This document shows, one piece after another, positions 53,572 through 62,029 of a DNA stretch of 64,000 bases. The position numbers and the translations under genes are program-made. The first letter of the stretch is position 1. Each line of letters starts with the position of its first letter. The stretch is taken from the NCBI RefSeq assembly GCF_003569005.1, contig NZ_BCUR01000001.1, positions 873,893-937,892 on the forward strand. The letters are read 5' to 3'. The notes beneath the pieces were generated by a model, which was not told the DNA's origin, did not search any database, and was given only the letters and a program-made list of their open reading frames with translations. Origin of the DNA: Vibrio superstes. Lineage in GTDB: Bacteria; Pseudomonadota; Gammaproteobacteria; Enterobacterales; Vibrionaceae.

Positions 53572-53970
53572 TTACAAGAAGTGTTCCATTTGTTCAGAAA
53601 ACTGCACCCAGTCATGTTTGCGCTCTTCGTAGACGGAAAAACTGGGTGGTGGAAAGTCTTGTACGTCGAAAACGCCCATGGGGATGATGGCATACTCCCT
53701 TGCTGCTGATAATGAAAGCAACATGGTTGTGCCACATGCAGGGCAAAAGCTGTGATTGACGGAGTTATTGCTGTCGGCAATTCGAGTGAATTGATTGAGG
53801 TCTCCATTAATGGTGACTTGTTCCAAAAGAAAACGAACTTGGACACCGAAAACACTTCCTGTGCGCTTCTGACAAGAGACACAATGGCATAAAGCTGAAC
53901 GGATAGGAGCGCCTCTAGCGATGATCTCAACCTGACCACAGCTACACGATGCCGTACGAACTTTCTGCAT
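53572..53970 (-). CDS. GFA-family zinc protein (glutathione-dependent formaldehyde-activating-like)
   Basis: 132 residues from the ATG at 53970, which has GGAGGG 8 bases upstream; upstream in-frame ATGs at 53985 and 54048 lack a ribosome site, and the latter lies inside a MITE. Zinc ligands are seen in CSCGQVEI, CHCVSCQKRTGS and FCPACGTTM. The family includes Gfa, but most members have no shown activity. The promoter is probably affected by the MITE that ends only about 32 bases upstream of the start. Confidence 0.85.
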   Translation of the reverse strand: MQKVRTASCSCGQVEIIARGAPIRSALCHCVSCQKRTGSVFGVQVRFLLEQVTINGDLNQFTRIADSNNSVNHSFCPACGTTMLLSLSAAREYAIIPMGVFDVQDFPPPSFSVYEERKHDWVQFSEQMEHFL

Positions 53971-54001
53971 TTTTGTTCCCTCCATGAAGCTGACAATACT
54001 A

Positions 54002-54277
54002 GGGTCTGTTGACCTTTTGCGATTAAATTTTGCTCGACTAGAAACCATTTAATCAAGGCGAGGGGCTTGCCGCCTAGTCATCTAAGCAAAAGACGCTCAA
54101 CGACGAGTAAATGGTTTCTAGCCGAGCCTTTCTTGCCGAGCCCTTCGGGTAGCGTTTGTTGGGCATTTCTACGGCGTTAGTCCCTTTTCATGTGGAACCA
54201 CCACACCTAAAAGTGACTGCCTTGTTTAAATACCCAACAAATCGCTACAAAAATAAACTCAAAAGATCAACAGACCC
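54002..54277. mobile_element. 276-bp MITE with imperfect terminal inverted repeats and TA target duplication
   Basis: The ends GGGTCTGTTGACCTTTTG and CAAAAGATCAACAGACCC are inverted repeats with one mismatch, flanked on both sides by TA. A second, internal inverted repeat of 19 bases with one mismatch (54033-54051 and 54108-54126; core CTAGAAACCATTTA) gives a nested hairpin. There is no transposase gene. Size and structure fit a non-autonomous element moved in trans. Confidence 0.85.
54033..54126. repeat. Internal inverted repeat of the MITE
   Basis: The arms at 54033-54051 and 54108-54126 pair at 18 of 19 positions around 56 bases. The segment between them includes GCGAGGGGCTTGCCGCC. Confidence 0.8.
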
Positions 54278-54383
54278 TAATCATAGCAATGAAACTTGGC
54301 CCAGCTAGGCCAAGAAATCAGGAAAATGTGACAATAAACAGCTGGCCTATAAAGATAGCAGGGTGAGATCTTCTACTTTGCTT

Positions 54384-54401
54384 GTGCGAGATCTCTTACA
54401 A
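54384..54401. promoter_or_regulatory. VarA/UvrY/GacA-like box upstream of csrB
   Basis: TGTGCG-N6-CTTACA matches the GacA-family consensus TGTAAG-N6-CTTACA at 10 of 12 positions. It is about 175 bases before the predicted csrB start, the usual distance for this class of sites. Confidence 0.65.
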
Positions 54402-54559
54402 AGTCGTAGGAGAATAGGATTATCTCAACCAGAAAATAACGGTCGATTTCACTTAAGGTATTGAATTTATTGCGATTGGTATTTATCTGAACAATTTTAG
54501 TGTTGAATGAAAGTCTCACATCTATTGTTAGTGAGGCCAAAAACAACGAAACTTAAGTT

Positions 54560-54943
54560 GTCAGCAGGAAGCAGGCATTATGGAATCTTCAGGATGGAGA
54601 GCAACGACTAGGATTGTCGTTGAAAAAGGATGTAGGACATTGTACGGATACAGAAGTTACTAGGATGGTAGCTTGCAACGGAAAGCAATGGACCCCTCTA
54701 GGACAGAGGAAAGGAACAAACATCAGGACGATGTAAAGGACACCGCTCAAGGAACAAGTGAGTGATACCAGTAAGGATATTGGTCAGCCAGGATAAGGCA
54801 TTGGACACCGCTAGGAAGGCGAGAAAGGATTAAGCTTAGGATAAGCACACTATCATGGATTAGATGCATGGAGCACTTTTAGTAGCCGGACTGCTGCGAG
54901 TAAGACTATAACCCCGATGGGCGCAAGCCCTCGGGGTTTTTCT
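54560..54943 (+). ncRNA. csrB: CsrB-type regulatory RNA
   Basis: About 384 nt with 26 GGA motifs, 17 of them AGGA, many shown in small hairpin loops (CTCTAGGACAGAGG, CATCAGGACGATG). It ends with AGTAGCCGGACTGCTGCGA, very close to the 3' part of E. coli CsrB, and a strong terminator. It should bind many CsrA dimers and free CsrA-controlled mRNAs. No reading frame of size runs through it. The start at 54560 is estimated from a -10-like TTAAGT and similarity at GTCAGCAGG. Vibrios carry several Csr RNAs; which paralogue this is cannot be told. Confidence 0.92.
54910..54943 (+). terminator. csrB terminator
   Basis: AACCCCGA and TCGGGGTT pair around an inner GGGC-GCAA-GCCC stem, followed by TTTTTCTTT. 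Confidence 0.93.
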
Positions 54944-54988
54944 TTGTCTGGAATTTGTTAAACCTTATGCCTACTTACTAATACTTCT

Positions 54989-55307
54989 GACTCAAAACGT
55001 ATCATCATTGAATTAAAACGCACCTCCATTGAACCAAAACGTCCCATCACTGACTCAAAACAGTCATCCCCGAGTGCCCCTATCGGGGATCTAAGTAGCT
55101 CAGCATTAGAAGAGGTCTCCGACTGGTACGCCAGCCCGGTGGTACGCCAGCCCGGTGGTACGCCAGCCCGGAAAAGACCTCGGAAACGACGGTGTAAATG
55201 GAGTGCAATGCTTCACTATATTAATAATCTCTGACTCAAAACGTATTATCATCGAACCAAAACGTACCGTCATTGAACCAAAACGTCCCATCACTGAATC
55301 AAAACAG
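54989..55307. repeat. 21-bp minisatellite of array 3
   Basis: Consensus about GAACCAAAACGTCCCATCACT. Copies at 54989, 55010, 55031 and partial at 55052; again at 55233, 55254, 55275 and partial at 55296. The period is exactly 21 in each case. Confidence 0.85.
55125..55171. repeat. 16-bp minisatellite in the reverse hairpin of array 3
   Basis: GGTACGCCAGCCCGGT occurs three times in tandem in unit 1 (the last copy without its final T); unit 2 has one variant copy (GGTGCGCCAGCCCGG). Confidence 0.88.
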
Positions 55308-55434
55308 TCATCCCCGAGTGCCCCTATCGGGGATCTAAATAGCTCTATAGTTGAAGAGGTCTCCGACTGGTGCGCCAGCCCGGAAAAGACTTCGGAGACG
55401 ACGGTGTAGATTTGGAGACGACGGTGTATTATTG

Positions 55435-57036
55435 CTACGAATTCTCAGTCTTGAAAATATGCACATCTCTTTGAGGGAACGGGATAGTAATGCCGTTCGC
55501 ATCAAACTGGCGTTTAATCTCTTCGGTTACGTCCCAGTACACATCCCAGTAGTCGTCGGTTCTTACCCAAGGGCGGACAATTAGGTCAACGGATGACTCG
55601 TTTAGCGTGTGTACACGTACATTCATTTCAGGATTTTTAAGTACTCTATCGTGGTTTTCTAGAACCTTGATCGCAATTTCTTTCGCAAAATCAAAATCAT
55701 CGGAATACGCAATACCAAACACCATATCGACACGGCGGACACGCTCTGAGGTCATATTGTTGATGACGTCACCCCAAATCTTATTGTTTGGAATCACTAG
55801 GGTTTGGTTATCTAGGGTACGGATTGTAGTTGATACCAAGCTCATATGACTGACGTTGCCTTGAATGCCAGCAACCTGAACTAAGTCCTTCACGTCAAAT
55901 GGGCGGTAGATAAGGATCATGAGCCCTGAAGCAAAGTTAGAAAGAGTGTCTTGCAATGCAAAGCCAATGATGACACCAGCAACACCAAAACCGGTGAGCA
56001 GTGGACCAAGGTTGATGCCTACCTGGGATAAAGCGATTAACAAGCCAATGAAGGTGACGGCTTTAGCAACGATGGAGATAAAAAAGTCCTGCATCAACAC
56101 ACTAAAGTCCATTTTTGAGTGTGATACGCTTTTCTTTACTAGGTTTGCCACCAACCTAGACAAAATGCGAGTGACCCAGAGTATCGCCAAGAACACCAGT
56201 AGCTTAACAAGCAGTGACGGCGAGTTATCTAGCGCCCAGTCTTTAAATGAGTCAAGCCATTCACTGAGTAAACCAAATGCTACATTCACATCTAGCACGT
56301 CTGCATTGATGTCACCTGTCATGGCAAATAAGGTTTGCTTATACTCGGTCACATCCAACCCAAACCCAGACATAAGAGTTACTGTGTTGTTCATGCTTGA
56401 GAGTAAGAAACGTTGCAGCTGCTCAAGGGCAAAAATTTGTTTTTCTAGATCCGCTTTATCCGCCTCAATGGTGTAGTTCATCCGCTCATCGAGTGCCTTT
56501 TTGCGACTATCTAGATAAATAACGATGTCGTATAGCACCTCACTACGTTCTTGAAGATCTTGCTTGAAGAGGGTTTCATCCAACTCTATTCCTAGAGTTT
56601 TAGCCCAACTAAAGGTCGTCGCGAGCTCGGTGTAATAGATATCAACACTACTGATCCTTTGCTGAGTTAAAAACTGGTATTCCGCCTTTTCAGTAGCATC
56701 CGCGTCTCGAGTGCGACTAAACAGAGTTTCCGCTTGTTTATCCGCATGAACAATCAGCGCTTGGAGCATGCTTGCTTGAGCTGGGACAAGAGTCTTTAAC
56801 TCTTTTGAGTCGGGAGACTGCGCGATTAGGTTTGAAATGCTATCCCTAAGCACAGCGTTCTTGCGACGCAATACGTCTTCAAGAAAAAGGGCTTGCTCTC
56901 CCTTTGCTGCCTCAATCTTTTCTAACTGAGCAGTAAACTGTTGTTGTTGTTTTAACAAATGGCTGGTATCAGCTGCTATGGCAATGCTTGCAAAGATATT
57001 GCACAGAAAAATGAGCAGTAGTAATCCTTTACGCAT
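55435..57036 (-). CDS. MscS-family mechanosensitive channel with periplasmic coiled-coil domain
   Basis: 533 residues. Signal peptide about 1-21 (ending AIAA), a long charged helical periplasmic region (about 25-250), then membrane helices from about 270 and the MscS pore segment GPLLTGFGVAGVIIGFALQDTLSNFASG. The beta domain reads FDVKDLVQVAGIQGNVSHMSLVSTTIRTLDNQTLVIPNNKIWGD. It should gate on membrane tension; the periplasmic domain may sense or limit opening. It is unrelated in architecture to the shorter MscS at 12436. Leftward, single gene. Confidence 0.9.
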   Translation of the reverse strand: MRKGLLLLIFLCNIFASIAIAADTSHLLKQQQQFTAQLEKIEAAKGEQALFLEDVLRRKNAVLRDSISNLIAQSPDSKELKTLVPAQASMLQALIVHADKQAETLFSRTRDADATEKAEYQFLTQQRISSVDIYYTELATTFSWAKTLGIELDETLFKQDLQERSEVLYDIVIYLDSRKKALDERMNYTIEADKADLEKQIFALEQLQRFLLSSMNNTVTLMSGFGLDVTEYKQTLFAMTGDINADVLDVNVAFGLLSEWLDSFKDWALDNSPSLLVKLLVFLAILWVTRILSRLVANLVKKSVSHSKMDFSVLMQDFFISIVAKAVTFIGLLIALSQVGINLGPLLTGFGVAGVIIGFALQDTLSNFASGLMILIYRPFDVKDLVQVAGIQGNVSHMSLVSTTIRTLDNQTLVIPNNKIWGDVINNMTSERVRRVDMVFGIAYSDDFDFAKEIAIKVLENHDRVLKNPEMNVRVHTLNESSVDLIVRPWVRTDDYWDVYWDVTEEIKRQFDANGITIPFPQRDVHIFKTENS

Positions 57037-57371
57037 GATGAGATCTCTTTGGAATTGTTATAAAAAATATGAGGTTACAGATGAGCTACCCTAGCTGGGA
57101 GTATAGTTAAACTTTGATCTGTTCGCTGAGCAATAACAGCGAATTTCACTGATTTCTTGATTGTTATCCAATCTAAACTAGCATTTATTAACATAAATAT
57201 AACAAGAATGTATCGTAGGGTTGCAAAGACAACCTAACGCGAGTGTGAAGAATCTTTTAGGGTGCGCATACCTGACCTCTGTCGTTCAGATATGCATTGA
57301 CGTTCAAATGTTCTGATGAGCTGGGTAGATTCCGGCCTCAACATTGGCTCACCAGGAGGGTGATACGCCTA
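57037..57371. promoter_or_regulatory. Divergent region between the MscS gene and the cox operon
   Basis: 335 bases up to the preferred coxB start. A perfect 7-bp inverted repeat (TTCGCTG, 8 bases, CAGCGAA) stands at 57122-57143. The cox promoter should lie between it and about 57290; no -35/-10 pair is obvious. Confidence 0.4.
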
Positions 57372-58568
57372 ATGCGAGACCATAAAGTAATGCGATCATT
57401 CGTGAGAGTAGTCGATCGGCTACGCGCGTGGTTTTTCAGCTTGTGTTTTGGGGCGCTAGTCAGCGTGCCAAGCACCGTCTCGGCTGAAAATACTGAGTCT
57501 TCCTTCAATATGACCCAAGGTGTAACGGAGATAAGCGGCAAGGTGTATCACTTGCACATGCTTATTTTCTATATCTGCGTTGCGATAGCGGTTGTGGTAT
57601 TTGGAGTGATGTTCTACTCCATTATCAAGCATCGAAAGTCCAAAGGCGCAGTCGCCGCTAACTTCCATGAGAGCACTAAGGTCGAGATCATCTGGACCGT
57701 TATTCCAATTCTTATTCTTATCGGTATGGCTATTCCCGCGACCAAAACTCTGATTGAGATGGAAGACACCAGCGAGTCTGATATCACAGTTAAGATCACC
57801 GGTTCACAGTGGAAGTGGCACTACAGCTATTTTGACCACGACGTTGAGTTCTTCAGTTATCTCTCCACCAGTAATGAACAAATTGAGGGTACCGATGAAA
57901 AGGGAGAACATTACCTGCTGGAGGTAGACAATGCCTTGGTGCTTCCTATCGGTAAAAAAATTCGTTTCTTAATGACGTCTGATGATGTGATTCACTCTTG
58001 GTGGGTGCCTGATTTTGCAGTGAAAAAGGACACTATCCCGGGATTCATCAATGAGGCATGGACCAAGATCGATAAACCGGGAATCTATCGCGGGCAATGT
58101 GCAGAGCTGTGTGGTCGCAATCATGGCTTTATGCCTATCGTAGTTCAAGCTGTCGAGGCTGCAGAATTTGATGAGTGGATAGCGAACAAGGAACAAGAAT
58201 TGGCGGTGGCCAAACTCGAAGAGCAGAAAGCCCTAGAAAAAACCTTGGGCATGGATGAGCTGATGGCGTTGGGTAAAGACGTTTACGAAGGTCGCTGTGC
58301 AGTCTGTCATCAGAGTAATGGCTTAGGTGTCGCTAATGTGTTCCCTGCAATGAAAGGCAGCGCAGTAGTGCTTGGGGATGTGAATGGTCATATCGACATT
58401 ATCGTCAACGGTGTGAGTGGAACAGCGATGCAGGCATTTGGCACTCAGCTGACCGCTGAAGAAATCGCGGCCGTCGTCACCTATGAGCGCAATGCTTGGG
58501 ATAATAATACTGGTGATGTAGTGCAAGCTTCCGATGTCAGTACACAAATGAATGCGGAGGGTGAGTGA
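57372..58568 (+). CDS. coxB: Cytochrome c oxidase subunit II fused to cytochrome c (caa3 type)
   Basis: 398 residues from the ATG at 57372; AGGAGG stands 11 bases before it. Other in-frame starts (TTG 57297, ATG 57390) are possible. Signal/anchor region, two membrane helices, then the CuA domain with HSWWVPDF and the ligand set [14 protein letters not shown]-terminal cytochrome c domain carries the haem motif CAVCH and a distal Met in GTAMQAFG. The fusion is the mark of caa3 oxidases. It overlaps coxA by 4 bases. Confidence 0.93.
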   Translation: MRDHKVMRSFVRVVDRLRAWFFSLCFGALVSVPSTVSAENTESSFNMTQGVTEISGKVYHLHMLIFYICVAIAVVVFGVMFYSIIKHRKSKGAVAANFHESTKVEIIWTVIPILILIGMAIPATKTLIEMEDTSESDITVKITGSQWKWHYSYFDHDVEFFSYLSTSNEQIEGTDEKGEHYLLEVDNALVLPIGKKIRFLMTSDDVIHSWWVPDFAVKKDTIPGFINEAWTKIDKPGIYRGQCAELCGRNHGFMPIVVQAVEAAEFDEWIANKEQELAVAKLEEQKALEKTLGMDELMALGKDVYEGRCAVCHQSNGLGVANVFPAMKGSAVVLGDVNGHIDIIVNGVSGTAMQAFGTQLTAEEIAAVVTYERNAWDNNTGDVVQASDVSTQMNAEGE

Positions 58569-60196
58569 TGAAAGAGTTCGATAAAACCTCTACCTATGAG
58601 AGTACTGCTACCGATGATCTTCATGCTGGTGGCAGTGCCGATCATGATCACCATGGACCTGCAAAAGGATTAGCGCGCTGGATCTACTCAACTAACCACA
58701 AAGATATCGGAACACTGTATCTATGGTTTAGTTTGATCATGTTCTTCACCGGTGGCGCAATGGCAATGATTATTCGCGCTGAATTGTTCCAACCGGGTTT
58801 GCAACTCGTTGATCCTCAATTCTTCAACCAGATGACTACCGTACATGGCTTAGTGATGGTCTTTGGTGCAGTCATGCCAGCCTTTACCGGCCTTGCTAAC
58901 TGGATGATCCCTATGATGATAGGGGCGCCAGATATGGCCCTTCCACGAATGAATAATTTGAGCTTTTGGATCCTGCCTTTTGCATTCTTAATCTTGTTAA
59001 GCTCGCTGTTCATGCCGGGTGGTGGCCCTGATTTTGGCTGGACCTTCTACGCACCTTTGTCGACGACCTACGGTCCTGATAGCACCGCACTGTTCGTTTT
59101 CTCGGTTCACATTATGGGTATCAGCTCCATCATGGGGGCGATTAACGTCATCGTGACTATCTTCAATATGCGAGCCCCTGGTATGACGCTAATGAAGATG
59201 CCTTTGTTTGTGTGGACTTGGTTAATTACCGCATTTTTGTTGATAGCGGTAATGCCGGTGCTAGCTGGTGCAGTAACCATGGTTCTCACGGATAAATACT
59301 TTGGTACTAGCTTTTTTGATGCTGCCGGTGGTGGCGATCCCGTGATGTTCCAGCATATATTCTGGTTCTTTGGGCACCCAGAGGTGTACATCATGATCTT
59401 GCCATCCTTCGGTATTGTTTCCGCGATCGTACCGGCATTTAGTGGCAAGAAGTTGTTTGGCTATCATTCAATGGTATACGCAACCTGTTCAATCGCACTA
59501 CTGTCATTCTTAGTGTGGGCTCACCACATGTTTACCACAGGGATGCCGGTCTTTGCCGAAATATTCTTTATGTATTGCACCATGCTGATAGCGGTGCCTA
59601 CAGGGGTGAAGGTATTTAACTGGGTAGCCACCATGTGGCGAGGGGCGCTCACCTTTGAGACGCCAATGTTGTTTGCGATTGCCTTTATCGTGCTGTTTAC
59701 CATAGGCGGTTTTTCTGGGCTGATGTTGGCGATAGTCCCAGCTGATTTTCAATACCATGATACCTATTTCGTGGTAGCACATTTTCACTATGTATTAGTG
59801 TCGGGAGCAGTTTTCTCTATTATGGCAGCGGCCTACTACTGGCTACCGAAATGGACTGGCAATATGTACAACCAGAAATTGAGCTTACTCCATTTCTGGA
59901 CATCGATTGTGTCGGTGAATGTCTTGTTCTTCCCTATGCACTTTCTGGGATTAGCGGGTATGCCACGCAGGATCCCTGATTACGCTATCCAATTTGCAGA
60001 TGTGAATCAGATAGTTTCCATTGGCGGCTTTGCATTTGGGCTATCACAGCTGATCTTCTTGTGGGTGGTTATCAAGTGCATCAGAGGTGGTGAAAAGGCT
60101 CCGGCTAAGCCTTGGGAAAGAGCAGAAGGTCTAGAATGGACTGTGCCAAGCCCTGCACCGCATCATACCTTCTCAACGCCCCCTAAAGTGGACTAA
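58565..60196 (+). CDS. coxA: Cytochrome c oxidase subunit I
   Basis: 543 residues, 12 membrane helices. Haem and copper ligands are all visible: [10 protein letters not shown] (haem a), [15 protein letters not shown] (CuB His and cross-linked Tyr), [10 protein letters not shown] (CuB) and [15 protein letters not shown] (haem a3 and a). The D-channel start and NW motif ([23 protein letters not shown]) are present, so this is an A-type proton-pumping haem-copper oxidase. The ATG overlaps the coxB stop (ATGA). Confidence 0.97.
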   Translation: MMKEFDKTSTYESTATDDLHAGGSADHDHHGPAKGLARWIYSTNHKDIGTLYLWFSLIMFFTGGAMAMIIRAELFQPGLQLVDPQFFNQMTTVHGLVMVFGAVMPAFTGLANWMIPMMIGAPDMALPRMNNLSFWILPFAFLILLSSLFMPGGGPDFGWTFYAPLSTTYGPDSTALFVFSVHIMGISSIMGAINVIVTIFNMRAPGMTLMKMPLFVWTWLITAFLLIAVMPVLAGAVTMVLTDKYFGTSFFDAAGGGDPVMFQHIFWFFGHPEVYIMILPSFGIVSAIVPAFSGKKLFGYHSMVYATCSIALLSFLVWAHHMFTTGMPVFAEIFFMYCTMLIAVPTGVKVFNWVATMWRGALTFETPMLFAIAFIVLFTIGGFSGLMLAIVPADFQYHDTYFVVAHFHYVLVSGAVFSIMAAAYYWLPKWTGNMYNQKLSLLHFWTSIVSVNVLFFPMHFLGLAGMPRRIPDYAIQFADVNQIVSIGGFAFGLSQLIFLWVVIKCIRGGEKAPAKPWERAEGLEWTVPSPAPHHTFSTPPKVD

Positions 60197-60201
60197 GTGT
60201 T

Positions 60202-60834
60202 ATGAGCAAGGGAATGTCGAATAAGAAGCTAACACTGGTATTGTGTGGCGCCACCGTCGCTATGTTTGGCTTTGGTTTTGCCCTAGTACCTTTGTACGAC
60301 ATCCTTTGCGAGCAGCTGGGTATTAACGGCAAAACGTCTACCGTAGCTGTGCAAGAACCAGAGACTATGCAAGTGGACGAATCACGAACCATAAAGGTCG
60401 AGTTTGTCTCGCACATACCGCCGGGTTTACCTATCACGTTTGAACCTCAATCTAAGGTGATGAAGGTTCATCCAGGACAGATAATTCGCACAGCCTACAT
60501 AGCAACCAACGAATCAAAAATTGCGCTAGTAGCTCAGGCGGTACCTTCCGTGTCTCCAGGTTTGGGGGCAACACACTTCAATAAAATTGAATGCTTCTGT
60601 TTCAATCAACAACCGCTCAATGCTAAGCAAAAGGCGGAGCTGCCGTTGATTTTTTATGTAGAACATGACTTACCAGACTCTATCCATACGCTAACGCTGT
60701 CTTATACGCTGTACGACATCAGTGACAGAGTTGACGATAGTGACCAAAAACTCGCTGCCTTGGCTGTGCCAGAAAAATTGGCTGTATCGGAGCAATTGGC
60801 GCAGACACATGACACGCAAGGAGATGCGTTATGA
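60202..60834 (+). CDS. ctaG: Cytochrome c oxidase assembly protein CtaG/Cox11
   Basis: 210 residues. One N-terminal membrane helix (about 12-30) and a periplasmic immunoglobulin-like domain with the copper motif ECFCFNQQPL (CxC pair), needed to deliver copper to CuB of subunit I. VPLYDILCEQLGINGK after the helix is typical. It begins 5 bases after coxA and overlaps the subunit III gene by 4 bases. Confidence 0.95.
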   Translation: MSKGMSNKKLTLVLCGATVAMFGFGFALVPLYDILCEQLGINGKTSTVAVQEPETMQVDESRTIKVEFVSHIPPGLPITFEPQSKVMKVHPGQIIRTAYIATNESKIALVAQAVPSVSPGLGATHFNKIECFCFNQQPLNAKQKAELPLIFYVEHDLPDSIHTLTLSYTLYDISDRVDDSDQKLAALAVPEKLAVSEQLAQTHDTQGDAL

Positions 60835-61706
60835 GTGACAAGCACGAAACTTATTACGTTCCAGCGCAAAGCCAGTGGCCTTTAGTGGCTGCTTTCGCAT
60901 TGTTTTTTGTTGCAGTTGGAGCAGGACTGACCGTTCAGACCATGAATGATGGTGGTTTATTAGGCCCTTGGCTATTAGCGATTGGCTTTGTTGGTTTGTT
61001 GGTGGTGTTGGCAGGTTGGTTCACTAATGTGGTTCAAGAATCACTTTCAGGCTATTACAGCGCACAAATAGCCCGCTCTTTTAGACAAGGCATGAGTTGG
61101 TTTATCTTTTCTGAGGTGATGTTCTTTGGTGCTTTCTTTGGCGCACTCTTCTATGCACGAATGTTCTCTGTGCCTTGGCTAGGCGGGGCAGACAACAACG
61201 TCATGACCAACGAAGTATTGTGGCCGACCTTCGAGGCCATGTGGCCGCTGACCTTGACTCCTGGGGGCGATACAACGCAAGCCATGGGTTGGCAAGGTCT
61301 TCCGCTAAAGAACACGGTTATCTTATTGTTCTCTTCTGTGACGTTACATATGGCGCACGTTAGTCTTGAGCAGAACAAGCGAATGGCGTTAGTGGTGTGG
61401 CTGGAGTTAACCATAGTATTGGCCGGATTCTTCTTATTCTTCCAAGCCGAGGAGTATATCCACGCCTATCAAGATATGGGACTCACCCTACAATCGGGCA
61501 TCTATGGCAACACCTTCTTCTTGCTGACCGGTTTCCACGGGATGCATGTATTCATAGGTACGATATTTTTGATCGTACTGCTATTTAGAATCAGCAAAGA
61601 CCACTTTTCCCCTAAAGACCATTTTGGCTTTCAAGCAGGAAGTTGGTATTGGCACTTCGTCGATGTGGTATGGCTATGCCTATTCATCTTTGTGTATGTT
61701 ATTTAG
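60831..61706 (+). CDS. coxC: Cytochrome c oxidase subunit III
   Basis: 291 residues, seven membrane helices. Family landmarks: GMSWFIFSEVMFFGAFFGALFYAR, SSVTLHMAHVSLEQN, FFLFFQAEEYIHAYQDMGL, and GFHGMHVFIGTIFLI with the final FVDVVWLCLFIFVYV. It stabilises proton uptake into subunit I. It overlaps ctaG by 4 bases and is the last rightward gene before a solo REP-like hairpin and a leftward small gene. Confidence 0.95.
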   Translation: MSDKHETYYVPAQSQWPLVAAFALFFVAVGAGLTVQTMNDGGLLGPWLLAIGFVGLLVVLAGWFTNVVQESLSGYYSAQIARSFRQGMSWFIFSEVMFFGAFFGALFYARMFSVPWLGGADNNVMTNEVLWPTFEAMWPLTLTPGGDTTQAMGWQGLPLKNTVILLFSSVTLHMAHVSLEQNKRMALVVWLELTIVLAGFFLFFQAEEYIHAYQDMGLTLQSGIYGNTFFLLTGFHGMHVFIGTIFLIVLLFRISKDHFSPKDHFGFQAGSWYWHFVDVVWLCLFIFVYVI

Positions 61707-61740
61707 GGAATCTGACTTCGGACTGCGCCAATATTAATAC

Positions 61741-61770
61741 GTCATCCTCGAGCGCCCCTATCGAGGACCT
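61741..61770 (+). repeat. Solo REP-like hairpin after coxC
   Basis: ATCCTCGA and TCGAGGAC pair around GCGCCCCTA, followed by CTA, the forward form of the array hairpins. Compared with the copies at 55 kb the stem has CCTCGA/TCGAGG instead of CCCCGA/TCGGGG, a compensating pair. Confidence 0.75.
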
Positions 61771-61807
61771 ACTCGTTACAAGGACAGACTCAAACTTTGG
61801 GGAAACC

Positions 61808-62029
61808 CTAATAAGGGCGCTGATTAGGCACCACCCATCCCAGCTTCAACGCTAGGATCAAAAACAGGATAACAACAGCAGATAACGCAACACGGCGACC
61901 AAGATAACGACTCATAGGCACCTTCGAATCAGGCTCTTCTCGCACCATATGTACCATTGCTAGAGCAAGGTTGAAGATAATAAATAGCAGTAACAGGATG
62001 ATGATTAATTTGAACAGCAGTGGTGACAT
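61808..62029 (-). CDS. DUF2909-type small membrane protein
   Basis: 73 residues from the ATG at 62029, with AGGAG 7 bases before it. Two membrane helices (about 5-26, LFKLIIILLLLFIIFNLALA, and about 48-66, RVALSAVVILFLILALKLGW) joined by a charged loop with PMSRYLGRR. The DUF2909 family commonly sits in cox clusters in the opposite direction, as here, and may aid assembly or stability; its function is unknown. Its 5' coding end is antisense to the start of the SURF1 gene. Confidence 0.8.
   Translation of the reverse strand: MSPLLFKLIIILLLLFIIFNLALAMVHMVREEPDSKVPMSRYLGRRVALSAVVILFLILALKLGWVVPNQRPY

Larger units (their letters stand above)
54989..55430. repeat. Nested repeat array 3 (two long units with REP-like hairpins)
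   Basis: Two units start at 54989 and 55233 (244 bases apart; about 212 without the extra 16-bp copies). Each has three 21-bp copies plus a partial fourth, then a forward hairpin (ATCCCCGA, GTGCCCCTA, TCGGGGAT), then a reverse hairpin (GTCTCCGA ... TCGGAGAC or TCGGAAAC). Heptad-like reading frames (EPKRTVI) cross the 21-bp copies but have no start or context of a gene. It fills the space between csrB and the stop of the MscS gene. Confidence 0.88.

Noticed and set aside
53493-54056. 187-codon minus-strand frame overlapping the GFA gene
   Set aside because: It is a shadow of the GFA gene in another frame, with no family motifs; the GFA frame has three zinc motifs and a good ribosome site.
55106-55409. 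Repeat-rich frames (EPKRTVIEPKR type) across array 3
   Set aside because: 21-bp copies keep any frame open. Start context is lacking and the region has dense hairpins.
59107-59448. Antisense frames inside coxA
   Set aside because: Shadow of a strongly conserved membrane-protein gene; no start signal.
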